Below are positions 1 through 9,600 of a stretch of DNA of 19,042 nt, piece by piece (within the stretch, counting starts at the first letter, position 1; every line of letters starts with the position of its first letter). Origin of the DNA: Theristus sp. LFF4_11 (Eukaryota > Nematoda > Chromadorea > Monhysterida > Xyalidae); NCBI GenBank assembly GCA_030248135.1, contig JASANC010001938.1:1-19042 (forward strand), in the 5' to 3' direction. Under the pieces are notes generated by a model that ran no database searches, was not told where the DNA came from, and saw nothing but the letters and a program-made list of their open reading frames with translations. The translations under genes were made by a program, and so were the position numbers.

Positions 1-1913
1 TGCATATTGGGATATTGTAAATAATGAGTAATTTCGCGAATATAGCGACGCAGGGTACTGACGCATCTTTTTCTTCGAACTTGTTGTGGTGGAGTGATGG
101 ATGACGAACCTGTGCTGTTGGCTTTTGTCGTATGAACAGTTGATGGTAGATTAGTTGTTGCATTTTTAGAAGGCAAATGTTGTGTTGCCTCATCAGCCAA
201 CTTGTTCAAATTTTCCATCTCTTCTGCCTCATCGCTGACTGATTTGTCTGTTTCTTCTGATTCGAGACCAGTTGATTCGTATGTGGGTTGTTTTTCTGCA
301 TCTTGTGACGTTTGATTCTTAAGCATGCTACAGGGGTACGTTTTAGTTGCACTGGAAAGCGTTATCTGCTGCGGATTTATTCGCGCAGGTCGCTGTGTTG
401 TACTGGGAAGCGTTATCTGCAGCGGAATTATTCGCGCAGGTCGCTTGGGGGAATTGAGAATTTGTGGGGTGATGTCGATATCGCGTTTCATAAATACAGT
501 TTGGGACTCGTTTTGTTTTTGTTGTTTTGGATGCTCATCGGTGGTTGTCAGCAGGTTTTGTGTTAGAGGGGTGACTCGTGACGGGACTCGAGCCGTTTTC
601 GCCAGTGATTGGCTGCCAGCATCGCCAACTAGACGACTGTTTGTCTCGACAGTCATCGGGGTTGTTAAGGTCGTTCGAGAGTCGACCAGGTTAGGGGACA
701 GGAAGGAGGGAGGGGTTTGCACTCTATGAGTGTTCCAAAAATAGTTCGGAATCCAAGCGGCAGCCTCATCACATGACTTCACCGTACTATGTTTCCGGAC
801 CGAGACCGGGCATCGTTTTTCGGGATCAGTACAGCTCTGAGACTGCAACTCAGAACTTGACGGCAGAACGTCACTTGCGACGACAGGACGTGATCTCCCC
901 GAAGCTAGACACGAAGGAGAATTCTTAAAGGAGCGGCACGAACCGTCACGAGTACTAGTGCTTCCGATGATGTTCCTGGTTACGGAAAGGTTGAGTTGTT
1001 GCATCCATTCATCGAGTTTCGACAGTCGGTGCTCGAGGGCATTGTGTTCAGATTGGAAAGCGTGGAAGAATTGGTTACTGAAGCTTTTGGCAGCTTGCCG
1101 AATTTTGTCGGCACACTGTTGTTGGAAATTCGCATCGTTCGTCGGTTGGTTTGGTTGTGGGCTTTTGTTGTAGTTTGTGGCGTTTATTGAAGTTGATTGG
1201 TTGAAATTTGAGGAACTGGTGGTGATTTGTTGCGAATTGTTGGGGTATTCGTCAATTGACGGTTGATTGTAGTGGATGATTTGTGATTGAGTGAGGGTAA
1301 AACAAGAGGGGTAGTCATTTTCGGCGGCATAAGCCAGTACGGCTTTTGCGACCAGGTCAGGGTTGTTGTTGATCCAATCGTTGTCGGATGCGGGGAAACT
1401 GTTACTGGTGCGGGGACGAGAGGGGTTTGGAGAGGGGTTTGAGGTGTGATCGTAGGCGACTTGCACATAATAGCTGTCACCGTTTTCGTCAACAGAGTGG
1501 AGAAAGCAGAATTTAGATGCAGGAGCTTCGTCAGAATAGCACTCGCTTCGCAAGTTCAGCCCTTGAGTAAAACCGTCAAGGGTCAGGCACAGACCTCCAT
1601 ATGCAATGGTGTTCCCTACCCGCAGGGGTATGTCACTTTCCACCCGGTCCTGGGTTGACGGCTCCCACTTCCGATTCGGGCTGACGAACTGCTGACGAAC
1701 GTCATCGACGACGGCGGGCAACCAAGGGGACGACGAGTAATGACGCCAATCAGCGTTGTGCAGCCGTACTGGGCTTGTAGACAAGTCATCAGAGCCCAGG
1801 GGAGTGCTTGGACAGCGGTTAGCGGGAGGGGGCGGCAGACTCGCCAGTGGCATAACCTGGGTGCCAGTTGAGTCTGATTGCATCCGCCGGGTTAGTGCTA
1901 CACTACTCTGCAT
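1..1913 (-). CDS. Large unrecognised protein, 5' part (runs off left edge)
   Basis: An uninterrupted minus-strand frame starts at ATG 1913-1911, directly after an in-frame TAG (1916-1914), and has no stop before base 1: 637 codons plus two bases. The composition is rich in Ser/Thr/Pro/Asn/Gln. Visible parts: a Pro-rich N terminus (residues about 20-40); a Cys-containing segment that looks folded (about 60-150); an Asn/Gln/Ser-rich linker; a helical, heptad-like stretch including ADKIRQAAKSFSNQFFHAF (about 265-310); an imperfect 18-residue tandem duplication (about 486-521); an acidic stretch with ESEETDKSVSDEAEEMENL (about 553-573); and a basic RRKRC cluster near residue 615. No signal peptide or membrane segment is obvious. 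The start context (T at -3) is weak, so a spliced upstream exon is possible. Codon use leans to A and C (AAC, CAA, ACA), unlike the GCG/ACG/CGN-rich exons of the plus-strand gene. It could be a host regulatory protein or the first ORF of a transposon. I do not recognise a family. Confidence 0.8.
   Translation of the reverse strand, partial: MQSSVALTRRMQSDSTGTQVMPLASLPPPPANRCPSTPLGSDDLSTSPVRLHNADWRHYSSSPWLPAVVDDVRQQFVSPNRKWEPSTQDRVESDIPLRVGNTIAYGGLCLTLDGFTQGLNLRSECYSDEAPASKFCFLHSVDENGDSYYVQVAYDHTSNPSPNPSRPRTSNSFPASDNDWINNNPDLVAKAVLAYAAENDYPSCFTLTQSQIIHYNQPSIDEYPNNSQQITTSSSNFNQSTSINATNYNKSPQPNQPTNDANFQQQCADKIRQAAKSFSNQFFHAFQSEHNALEHRLSKLDEWMQQLNLSVTRNIIGSTSTRDGSCRSFKNSPSCLASGRSRPVVASDVLPSSSELQSQSCTDPEKRCPVSVRKHSTVKSCDEAAAWIPNYFWNTHRVQTPPSFLSPNLVDSRTTLTTPMTVETNSRLVGDAGSQSLAKTARVPSRVTPLTQNLLTTTDEHPKQQKQNESQTVFMKRDIDITPQILNSPKRPARIIPLQITLPSTTQRPARINPQQITLSSATKTYPCSMLKNQTSQDAEKQPTYESTGLESEETDKSVSDEAEEMENLNKLADEATQHLPSKNATTNLPSTVHTTKANSTGSSSITPPQQVRRKRCVSTLRRYIREITHYLQYPNM
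349..456 (-). repeat. 54-bp tandem duplication inside the minus-strand ORF
   Basis: Two adjacent copies of a 54-bp unit, each containing GCGTTATCTGC and ATTCGCGCAGGTCGCT, lie at about 349-402 and 403-456. As 54 is divisible by 3 the reading frame is kept. The duplicated 18-residue peptide begins RPARI and contains QITL in both copies, with a few substitutions. Confidence 0.85.
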
Positions 1914-2022
1914 CTATGCCTTACAGAACAGCTGGTGAAATTGATGGGTGTAGCGGCGCGATTACGAGTCACTACGGGGTATAAATTTGGGTTAGTATAC
2001 TTTCAATCCGGGCTAATCCTCT

Positions 2023-2480
2023 ATCGCTCAGAATACAACCTGATAGGCAATCTAAGGGGGTCTGAACCGATCGCACAGTTCCAACCTGATAGGCAAGTTA
2101 AGGGGCTAAACCGATCGCACAGCTCCCAACCTGATAGGCGAGCTAGGGGGCTAACAACGTCGCACAGCTCCCAGCCTGATAGGCGAGCTAAGGGTCTATT
2201 CCTGTCGCACAGCTACCAGCCTGATAGGCGAGCTAAGGGGTAAGACTCAGTCGCACAGGACTAGTTACTACTGATAGGCAAGCAGGGATAGGGGGCCTCA
2301 GTCGCTCAGAACCGATCACTGATAGGCAAGCGATGCCAGGGGACCACTAGTCGCTCAGAATTGAAAACTGATAGGCAAGCCGGCACAGGGGAACCTTAAT
2401 CGCTCAGAATTGGAAACTGATAGGCAAGCCAGCACAGGGGGTTCCCTCAGTCGCTCAGAATTATAAACTGATAGGCAAGT
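2023..2480. repeat. Minisatellite, about 9.5 units of 46-51 bp, upstream of minus-strand ORF
   Basis: Degenerate tandem units each carry CTGATAGGCAAGC or a variant, a GGGG-containing middle, and TCGCACAGCT or TCGCTCAGAA. The left half has the CGCACAG variant and the right half the CGCTCAGAATT variant, so two sub-families lie side by side. On the minus strand the array sits about 110 bp upstream of the ATG at 1913, in the position of a promoter or 5' UTR. Reading frames inside it on both strands are repeat artefacts. It could be an ordinary minisatellite, an upstream regulatory repeat, or the subterminal repeats of a mobile element that carries the ORF. Confidence 0.85.
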
Positions 2481-3460
2481 AAAGAACCAACCCGAGACGA
2501 AAGTGAGATTGCACGGGGACGAGACGAATGCGAGCTGGTGGCACAAGTAATAATGCCAAGATTCTCTCACTGTTTCGACGACGGCATTTCACGCACAATA
2601 ATATTCATTGCATAAGAGCAATATGAAGGAGTTCAAATATTCATAGTAGTAAAAATAATGCAACTGAAGTGGATTCACAAAAACGGAAGGCGAAAGAATC
2701 ACGTATTCGAAATCTTCGTGGGAAAGTCCGCCTTCCGACCGTCACGAACACACACAAAGAATGCACAAGCGTGTGCAGTACGCGAATAAACGCGCTGCGT
2801 CGCTAGGCACGCTCTATGCATGCACGCAACAACAACACGTGGGCACACATAACAACGCACAACAACAACGTGTAAATCTGGAGTTCAACAAAAAGTCTGC
2901 TGGAAAGTTTACTAAACTAATGAAATAACACTAGATTTGGATAGATCTCGAAGAGACGCATCGATTGATATATTGTTTGTTAATAGTTGATTGGGTTTTA
3001 GGTGATAAAATCGATGATCTTTGGAGTTTGATTCGAAAACGCTAAGCTACTCAGAAAAATTACATGAAAAAGCTAAGCTACTACGATAAAATGGTGATTA
3101 CTTACTGATTGGTTGGATTTGAATAAATAAGAATCATCGGTCGACATCTGAGCTTGCGTAGCGGACGCATAGCTCACATCAGAATAATCGACTATTGTTC
3201 AATTATCATTGTTTATGGTTCTTGTTGCTGATTGGTTGGAGTCCATTGCTGATTGGTTGATTGTTCGTTATGGTGGGCAGACTGTCCAGATGTTCACCGT
3301 TGCTGTGCCGTTGCACGTGTTGATTGTTCGTGTTGTGGCTCGCTGTCGCTCGCTCGATCGTTTGGGCGGGTTTGCACGACAGCTCGGGTTTGCACGGCAG
3401 CGTGATCGGGGCGCGCCAGTGGCTCGTTTGTGCGATCGATCTTTACGCCTTTTCTAAACT
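2481..3460. other. Non-coding DNA upstream of the minus-strand ORF
   Basis: No convincing coding frame. A short direct repeat GCTAAGCTACT lies at 3041-3051 and 3072-3082. The box CTGATTGGTTG (reverse of CAACCAATCAG) occurs near 3106, 3227 and 3247. Between 3340 and 3440 the sequence becomes CpG-rich, with GGGTTTGCACG repeated twice. The block could contain promoter sequence for the leftward gene, but I see no unambiguous core promoter. Confidence 0.5.
3105..3262. promoter_or_regulatory. Three CCAATCA-type boxes (minus orientation)
   Basis: CTGATTGGTTG occurs three times in about 155 bp. Its complement, CAACCAATCAG, fits the known NF-Y (CCAAT-box) consensus. The same core recurs in the MITE-like elements in introns 7 and 10 of the plus-strand gene, so these boxes may be promoter elements or relics of those transposons. 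Confidence 0.35.
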
Positions 3461-6400
3461 TCGACATGCATCACTACACATGTCTACCCCATTTTGAGAT
3501 TTTCGAAAGTCTTTGTCTATCGATGGTCGTCTTATTTCGACACCACTGCACCCAGCATTACGCATTTCTTTTGACCACCACCACCACAAACACACGTTTC
3601 CTGCGTTATTTATTATTACGTCTTTATTGCAGCACTGGTGGTTAGCTAACCTCTTTTATTTGTGTTGTTCACAGCTTTTTTGCCTTCTTTATTTTTCTCG
3701 TCTGCGATCTTCTCGTTTGGCCCTCATTGGCAAAGAGTGCTTCATTTCAATGAAGTTTGTGATGCGCAATTTGCGTTGTAACAAAACGTTGAGAAACATC
3801 TGTGCATGCAGCGTGTGATTTTGATTTAGAGATATTGCACTGGTCAGAAAAAAACAAACGTGTAAGCTCGTTTCTCTTGGGTTTGCGCGCGCGCCCGCTT
3901 ATGTTTTTTTTACGATCAACCTCATGCGATTGTATGCGATGCACATTTTTTTGTCAATTGCCAGTGAAAACACGACTTCGTGTAACGGGTTTTAAAATAA
4001 TACCCGTGCAACGGTGTGATTGTATAACAATAACACGGCGCAACAAGCTATCGCAACACGGCGCGGTAACTCAAATCGATAACGATGAACGATTTTCCTT
4101 CAAGGAGGCAAAAAGATTCTTATTCGGGCACCCCAGAATTTTGCTGCCCCGCCAGCTGTTATGAATCAAAGGAATCATAGACATAAACATGCTTTGACTC
4201 CCCTGCTTTTTTCGTCTCATTCATGGCTTTAAAAAGCGCTGGCATCACTTTACACGGCGTCACTTCGCCACACATCAATGAAGCAGAAAAAACATCGCAA
4301 CTTCACGTGCTAAAGTGCCGCCTGGCGCTTCAACGCGCGCGAGTGCATGAATGCGCCTTTACTAAAGATCTCCAGATTGAACATACGAGTTGCATGGGCG
4401 ATCATCTATGATACGAGCGCGGGTTAGTCAAGCTGGACCGGATACTGGTGCGACCCTTTTTCACTGCAGTGTGCCGAAGAAAAATATGGAAGGATTGGCC
4501 ATTTTTGGTTGCACCATTCCGTTTGTTCAATGACCAACACAATCTTTAAAGAGCCCTGGGGGAGGGGTGCATTGAATGTTGATTGACTATTGACTTTCAA
4601 CAAATCAGTAAAACTTTATTAAAAACCTTTTTTCCAGAAACAATGAATGTTTATTGATAAAAGGTTAAACGGCATGTTTAAATTTATGGCACGCAGTTGA
4701 ATTGCTGTTCACTATTACCGCAGCATGCGGATCAAACATGAGTCTCTGTTCATATGAGAGATTAGGATCGGTATATTGGTGCGAAACCCAAAAAGGCGAA
4801 CATAAATCGTAAATCTGGCACAAACACATCTACCACGGATAGATTCAAATCGCAACCTTGATTCGCAAACGCACGTTGAGACACACGATCCGTTCCATTA
4901 CAACTCCTTGTTTACATATCACCACATTTCAACCTTCGACGTGAACAAAACTATGGAATATATACGAGCTATGATACCACCATGAAATACAGCGACCCGA
5001 TCCGTCGTGTCGCTTACCAAAAAGTTCTAAGTCCAAATATACGATAAAACCATGACCACAAGTTTTCGCTCGTTTTTCCCGAAGGCTTGTGGAATTTTCC
5101 CGGTCCTAATTCGGTTTTAGCGAGATGAAACTGTCAAACGCACATACTGTCTTAGAAAGAGCGGTGCGATTTCAGCCCTTCCTGCACGAGACGACGCGTC
5201 ATCAAATGTGAACGCACAAGCACAATCAATCGATGGCGTTGTGTAAGGGGCATTTGTTTATTTTCACGTGGCTTCGTGTCTCTCTCTCTTTTGCTCGTTC
5301 TCTGTACACAACGCGTTTACGAGTACGATCGATCAGTTGAGAGCCGCGCCGATATAATGATAACCAATAAATAATCATAAAATATTATTCCGATGTGCCA
5401 CACAGTCAACCCCACTGGCCGCGGCTGCTGGCTTGCTTTTTTTTAGTTTTCGCACTGGAAATTCATACAACGCACGCTGTCAGTAAAAACCTGTTCAACA
5501 TTATTTCAATTCTCTCTTTTCGCTAAAGCAAAACGCGTTTTTTCACTATTTTTGCTATTGCCACATATTGTGCTCTCTGTTTTTGGTCGCATGTTACACA
5601 CGTGTCCTGTAATATTATATTTTTATATTCGTGCTATATGGAACGACAGTTGTACCGTGTGTTTATGATATTATATTATTTTTCATGCTACATTATGCAG
5701 TGTCAGTGGTGATTATTTATAATCCACTCCAATATTCTAACGGAGAACGCAGTAAACGCCAGCAAAAACAGAAACACAAGAACATTTGTCCTTGCGCGCG
5801 ACAACCGTCGAGTTTTCAAAACGTTGAAAACAAAAATCTGAAAAAATTGTTTCCTTGAGATAAAATAAAATCTTCAAAACGTGTTCCAGTTTGTTTCGTT
5901 TCGTTTGCCTGCCCGTTCCAACAAGTTAAAAAAGTTTGCTTCTGTTTCTTGCGGTGCGCCTTTTGCCTTTTCTCTTGTGCGCAACTGCGCACACATTTTC
6001 AGTTTTTTTCTTTGCGCTGCCATGCCGCTACGAGAAAAAAGCAGTGCACTCCACAAAAAAAACGCAAAGCAATACATATATGTATGCTGTTTGTTGCTGT
6101 GCTGTATTTCAGTATCAGCCATAGTCTGTTACTTACCCCGTATTTTTGTCTGTTTTTTTTTCACCGATCACCGCAGCGATGCATAACATATCACATGTAC
6201 TGGGCACCAGCATGAGAAAGTACGCATTTTCAGCCGTGTTTTTTCCGTTTTTTTCTCTCAGACTGAAAAGTTACTCTCTGAACGCATGGCACGGTACAAC
6301 AAATAACTATGCGTTTTCTGACTAAATTTTTACCGTACACAGGCAGGTCGCTGGTGCTGCAACAGTGTTCCATCATCTTCATGAAGCGTTCATGAATGCC

Positions 6401-6528
6401 CCGCAATTGTCATAATTCACTCAAAAGGCCCGAATCAGGGTCTCACACACAACACCAAAGTATGGATCACCATTCGAAAAGGATCACAGATTTTCCACGT
6501 GTACTTTTATTGAACAACTAAGCCAAAG
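3461..6528. other. Intergenic DNA 5' of the PTK7-like gene
   Basis: About 3 kb of AT-rich sequence with homopolymer runs. Frames present (for example 3802-4164 plus and 5881-6186 plus) are short, of biased composition and without recognisable domains. I see no RNA gene or complete mobile element. The promoter and any untranslated first exon of the plus-strand gene should lie here, but I cannot place them. Confidence 0.5.
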
Positions 6529-6619
6529 ATGATCAGCATTTTTACACGAACGCGTGTCGGATTGGCATCATGCTGCTGCTGCCTTCTGCCGTTGATGCTG
6601 AATGCGTATCAGATCACAG
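6529..6619 (+). CDS. PTK7: Exon 1: signal peptide
   Basis: The start ATG has A at -3 and an in-frame TGA 18 bases upstream (6511-6513). The peptide has basic residues (TRTR) then a hydrophobic core LASCCCCLLPLMLNA, typical of a secretory signal; cleavage is likely after LNA. The exon ends ATC ACA G|GTTTGC in phase 1 and joins exon 2 as G+AC (Asp). The overlapping frame from ATG 6570 also looks hydrophobic but does not match the exon 2 phase. Confidence 0.8.
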
Positions 6620-9600
6620 GTTTGCATTTACACACTGCGTGCGGGATGATTCGCTGCTTTTTCAATCGCTAAATCAATTCTCAATGAAAATTAAAAAATC
6701 TTCCAAATGCAGATTGACAGTTTTGTGTAACTTTACACTCAATGCCGGCTGATTCAGTAGAATTGCATGGCAGTGTTGAGCTGGTTTTTTTATTCATGTG
6801 ATAAAAAATGTACCGGTCATTGCATATTTTCTTTCAGCATCTTTCCTTGAACATGAAAACGTTTTTTTTTAATTTCTTTCAGACGCCGTAAGCGAGCAGC
6901 AGGTGCAGGTGCAGACGTGCTCCTACTCGGAGGACTTCTACTTCAAGGTGCAACCAAAGAGCATCACTGTACGCGACGGTGGCCGTGCGTTCCTTGAGTG
7001 CGGCGTGTCAAACCAGTGCGATATTAGATTCCACGTGAGTGCTGAGTGCAGGCGAGCAACACGACACTGCTGAGTGGAGTGCTGAGTGCAGCGAACAACA
7101 GGGCAGTGCTGAGTGGAGTGCTGAGTGCAGCGAGCAGCACGACACTACTGAGTTGAGTGCTGAGTACAACAAGCAACAGGGCAGTGCTGAGTGGAGTGCT
7201 GAGTGCAGCGAGCAGCACGACACTACTGAGTTGAGTGCTGAGTACAGCAAGCAAAACACGACACTACTGAGTGGAGTGTTGAGTGCAGCAAGCAAAACAC
7301 GACACTGCTGAGTGGAGTGCTGAGTGCAACAAGCAAAACACTACTGAGTGGAGTGCTGAGTGCTGAGTACAGCAAGCAAAACACGACACTGCTGATTGGA
7401 GTGCTGAGTGCAGCAAACAAAACACGACAGTACTGAGTGGAGTGCTGAGTGCAGTAAGCAACACGACAGTGCTGAGTGGAGTGCTGAGTGCAGCAAGCAA
7501 CACGACACTGTGAGTGGAGTGCTGAGTGCAGCAAGCAAAACACGACACTGCTGAGTGGAGTGCTGAGTGCAGCAAGCAACACGACAGTGCTGAGTGGAGT
7601 GCTGAGTGCAGCAAGCAACACGACACTGTGAGTGGAGTGCTGAGTGCAGCAAGCAACAAGACACTGCTGAGTGGAGTGCCGAGTGCAGCAAGCAACAGGA
7701 CTCTGCTGAGTGCTGAGTGGAGTGCTCAGCTGAGGAGGCTGATGATGACATTGAGAAAACGAACTTGCTTATTGCTTAGTCTGTTCATTCTCTGTTCCTT
7801 GCACTGTTCCCAATCCTTCCTTGGATTGGGAAAAAATCCGGCGTTCTTGGAACACAGCACTTACTGAAATCTTTAAGATCTCGGGAACGTAAACGAACGA
7901 ACGGAGATTTTAGGCGATTTTTAGGCCAACCCGGAAAACGTGACGTCACGTGATTTTTTTCAAAAAGCTTTGATCCTGAAAAACTGTAAATAACGTTTGT
8001 TTCAGTGGACGTTGAACCACAAGAGCGTGGCGAACACGACGCGTCGTTATCAGATGGGCTCGAACCTCGTGATCACACGGGTCGACCGCACCTTCGACGC
8101 CGGCGACTTTCACTGTATTGCCACGTTAACGCGAACTGGCCTTTCGAAGGAAAGCCAACCTGCGCAACTGCACGTGCTTTGTGAGTTGTTGCGTTTTCTT
8201 TTGCTTCTTCCTGTTTTCCACAGTGCACGCATCAAGCCGTTTTGCTAGTGCCGAAGAGCCTCACTCGGAAGTCCGGCGCCAGTAGATTTCATTTCATTCA
8301 AAAACAATTCTTCAACGAAATCCTTTCAACAGTTTCACGCGCATACGCGAAGGGTGTTGAAAAAAATCATCCTCCGCAGTCGATTTCTGCAAGGCGTTTT
8401 CAGACTGTGTGAAATCGCAGTGGGGGCGGGGGGCTTGTAGGAATTCCAGGGCTGTTCCTCAATGAGAGTGGAAAAACGCACACGAAAAAGTTTGTTTTTG
8501 TTTGGCGTGCACTGTGTGTGCCGATTGTGTTGTATGAATAGTTGCGCACAAAAATGCTCCAGACCCACCCTGTGCGTTGTGTAGCTGCATTCGAGATCGT
8601 GGGTGAACGACACACACAACAAACGACACAAGAGAGAGCGAGAGGGGGCAGCCGCCGAATATTTGCCTTTGATCTGTAGCGCCCACCCGCTAATCGCGTG
8701 CTCTCGTACAAGCGCGCATTGCTTCTGGTCTCGATTTGATTGATCGATTTGTCTTTTTGTGTACACATTTCATTTGCGCCCGGCAAAATGCGCACACAGG
8801 CACACGAGCGAACAGCGCAGTCGATTTATCATTTTGTGCTTTCTAAACGCGCGCGCTCTCCGGCCCCGGGGTCGCCGTGTATTTTGCAGACGGACACACC
8901 GCCGCACAAACATATTGTGCAACACACAACAGACGCAATGCAAGAGCAATTCCGCTGAAATTGAAACGCATATTGCCTGTGGGCTGCGTTTTTTTTTTGA
9001 CCGTGTATGGGACGAGCTTCCTCGTGTGCAGCGATTTTTTTGCTTTCCTCTTTCGCTCGTTGCATGTTTTTGGAATATTGGTTTTCGACTGACAAGAACT
9101 GTCGATCGAATACTTTTTTTACCAAACCAAGCAGTTCAGATTTAAACAGAACAAAAATAACGACTGGTGGTGTTGTGCTGTCAAAATTTTATCGGCAAAC
9201 GCTTTTGTGGAGAAAAGAACAAATTTCAGTGTCGGTTGAAATCGAGACCTTTTCCTTTACAAGGCCGATATGGACGCGTGCCATTTCTGCGTCGTTCAAT
9301 TTCGCAATGTTTATTTTTATGATTACAATATTGTGTGAACACGTTTTTAATCCGTGTGGTTAATAATATCAGATGAGCCATTTGTAAACGAGAAAAACCA
9401 AATCAACGATCGTAAATCAGCCAGGATGTTTGTGCACGGCTGTTGTTTTTTTTTGTAGCAGTGACCCCCCTAAATCGCTTTCAGGGCGTTCGGTCCTCGC
9501 GTGCAAACCAATAAATCGTTTGAAAGGCTGTCGGAGTTTTTGCTACAAACGCCCTTGCGTCTTGGGTCTTTTTCGGGGCCACACGCCCCAAACGGTGCAG

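Noticed and set aside
312..729. Plus-strand frames with Cys-rich repeats
   Set aside because: Antisense shadows of the minus-strand ORF and its 54-bp duplication.
1184..1492. Minus-strand Pro/Thr-rich frame of 102 codons
   Set aside because: It is a shadow frame of the 637-codon minus ORF, which is open through the same bases in another phase.
2023..2480. Repeat array considered as CRISPR
   Set aside because: Units are degenerate along their whole length with no constant repeat and unique spacer pattern, and the genome is eukaryotic.
1935..2570. Frames on both strands with repeated SQPDRRA or LSVSNSERL
   Set aside because: Translations of the minisatellite upstream of the minus ORF; no consistent frame is kept across units.
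3802..4164. 120-codon plus-strand frame
   Set aside because: No domain, no supporting composition or splice context; length is within chance for this region.
5881..6215. Overlapping Phe/Cys-rich plus-strand frames
   Set aside because: They come from T-rich sequence and are open in several phases at once with no recognisable protein feature.
7008..7751. Long frames on both strands encoding Ser/Leu/His/Cys-rich repeat proteins
   Set aside because: They are translations of the intron 2 minisatellite, whose period near 39 bp is divisible by three; they lie between two Ig1 half-exons that join in phase.
7939..7950. Palindrome CGTGACGTCACG, CRE-like
   Set aside because: A single 12-bp palindrome inside an intron is not enough to call a regulatory site.
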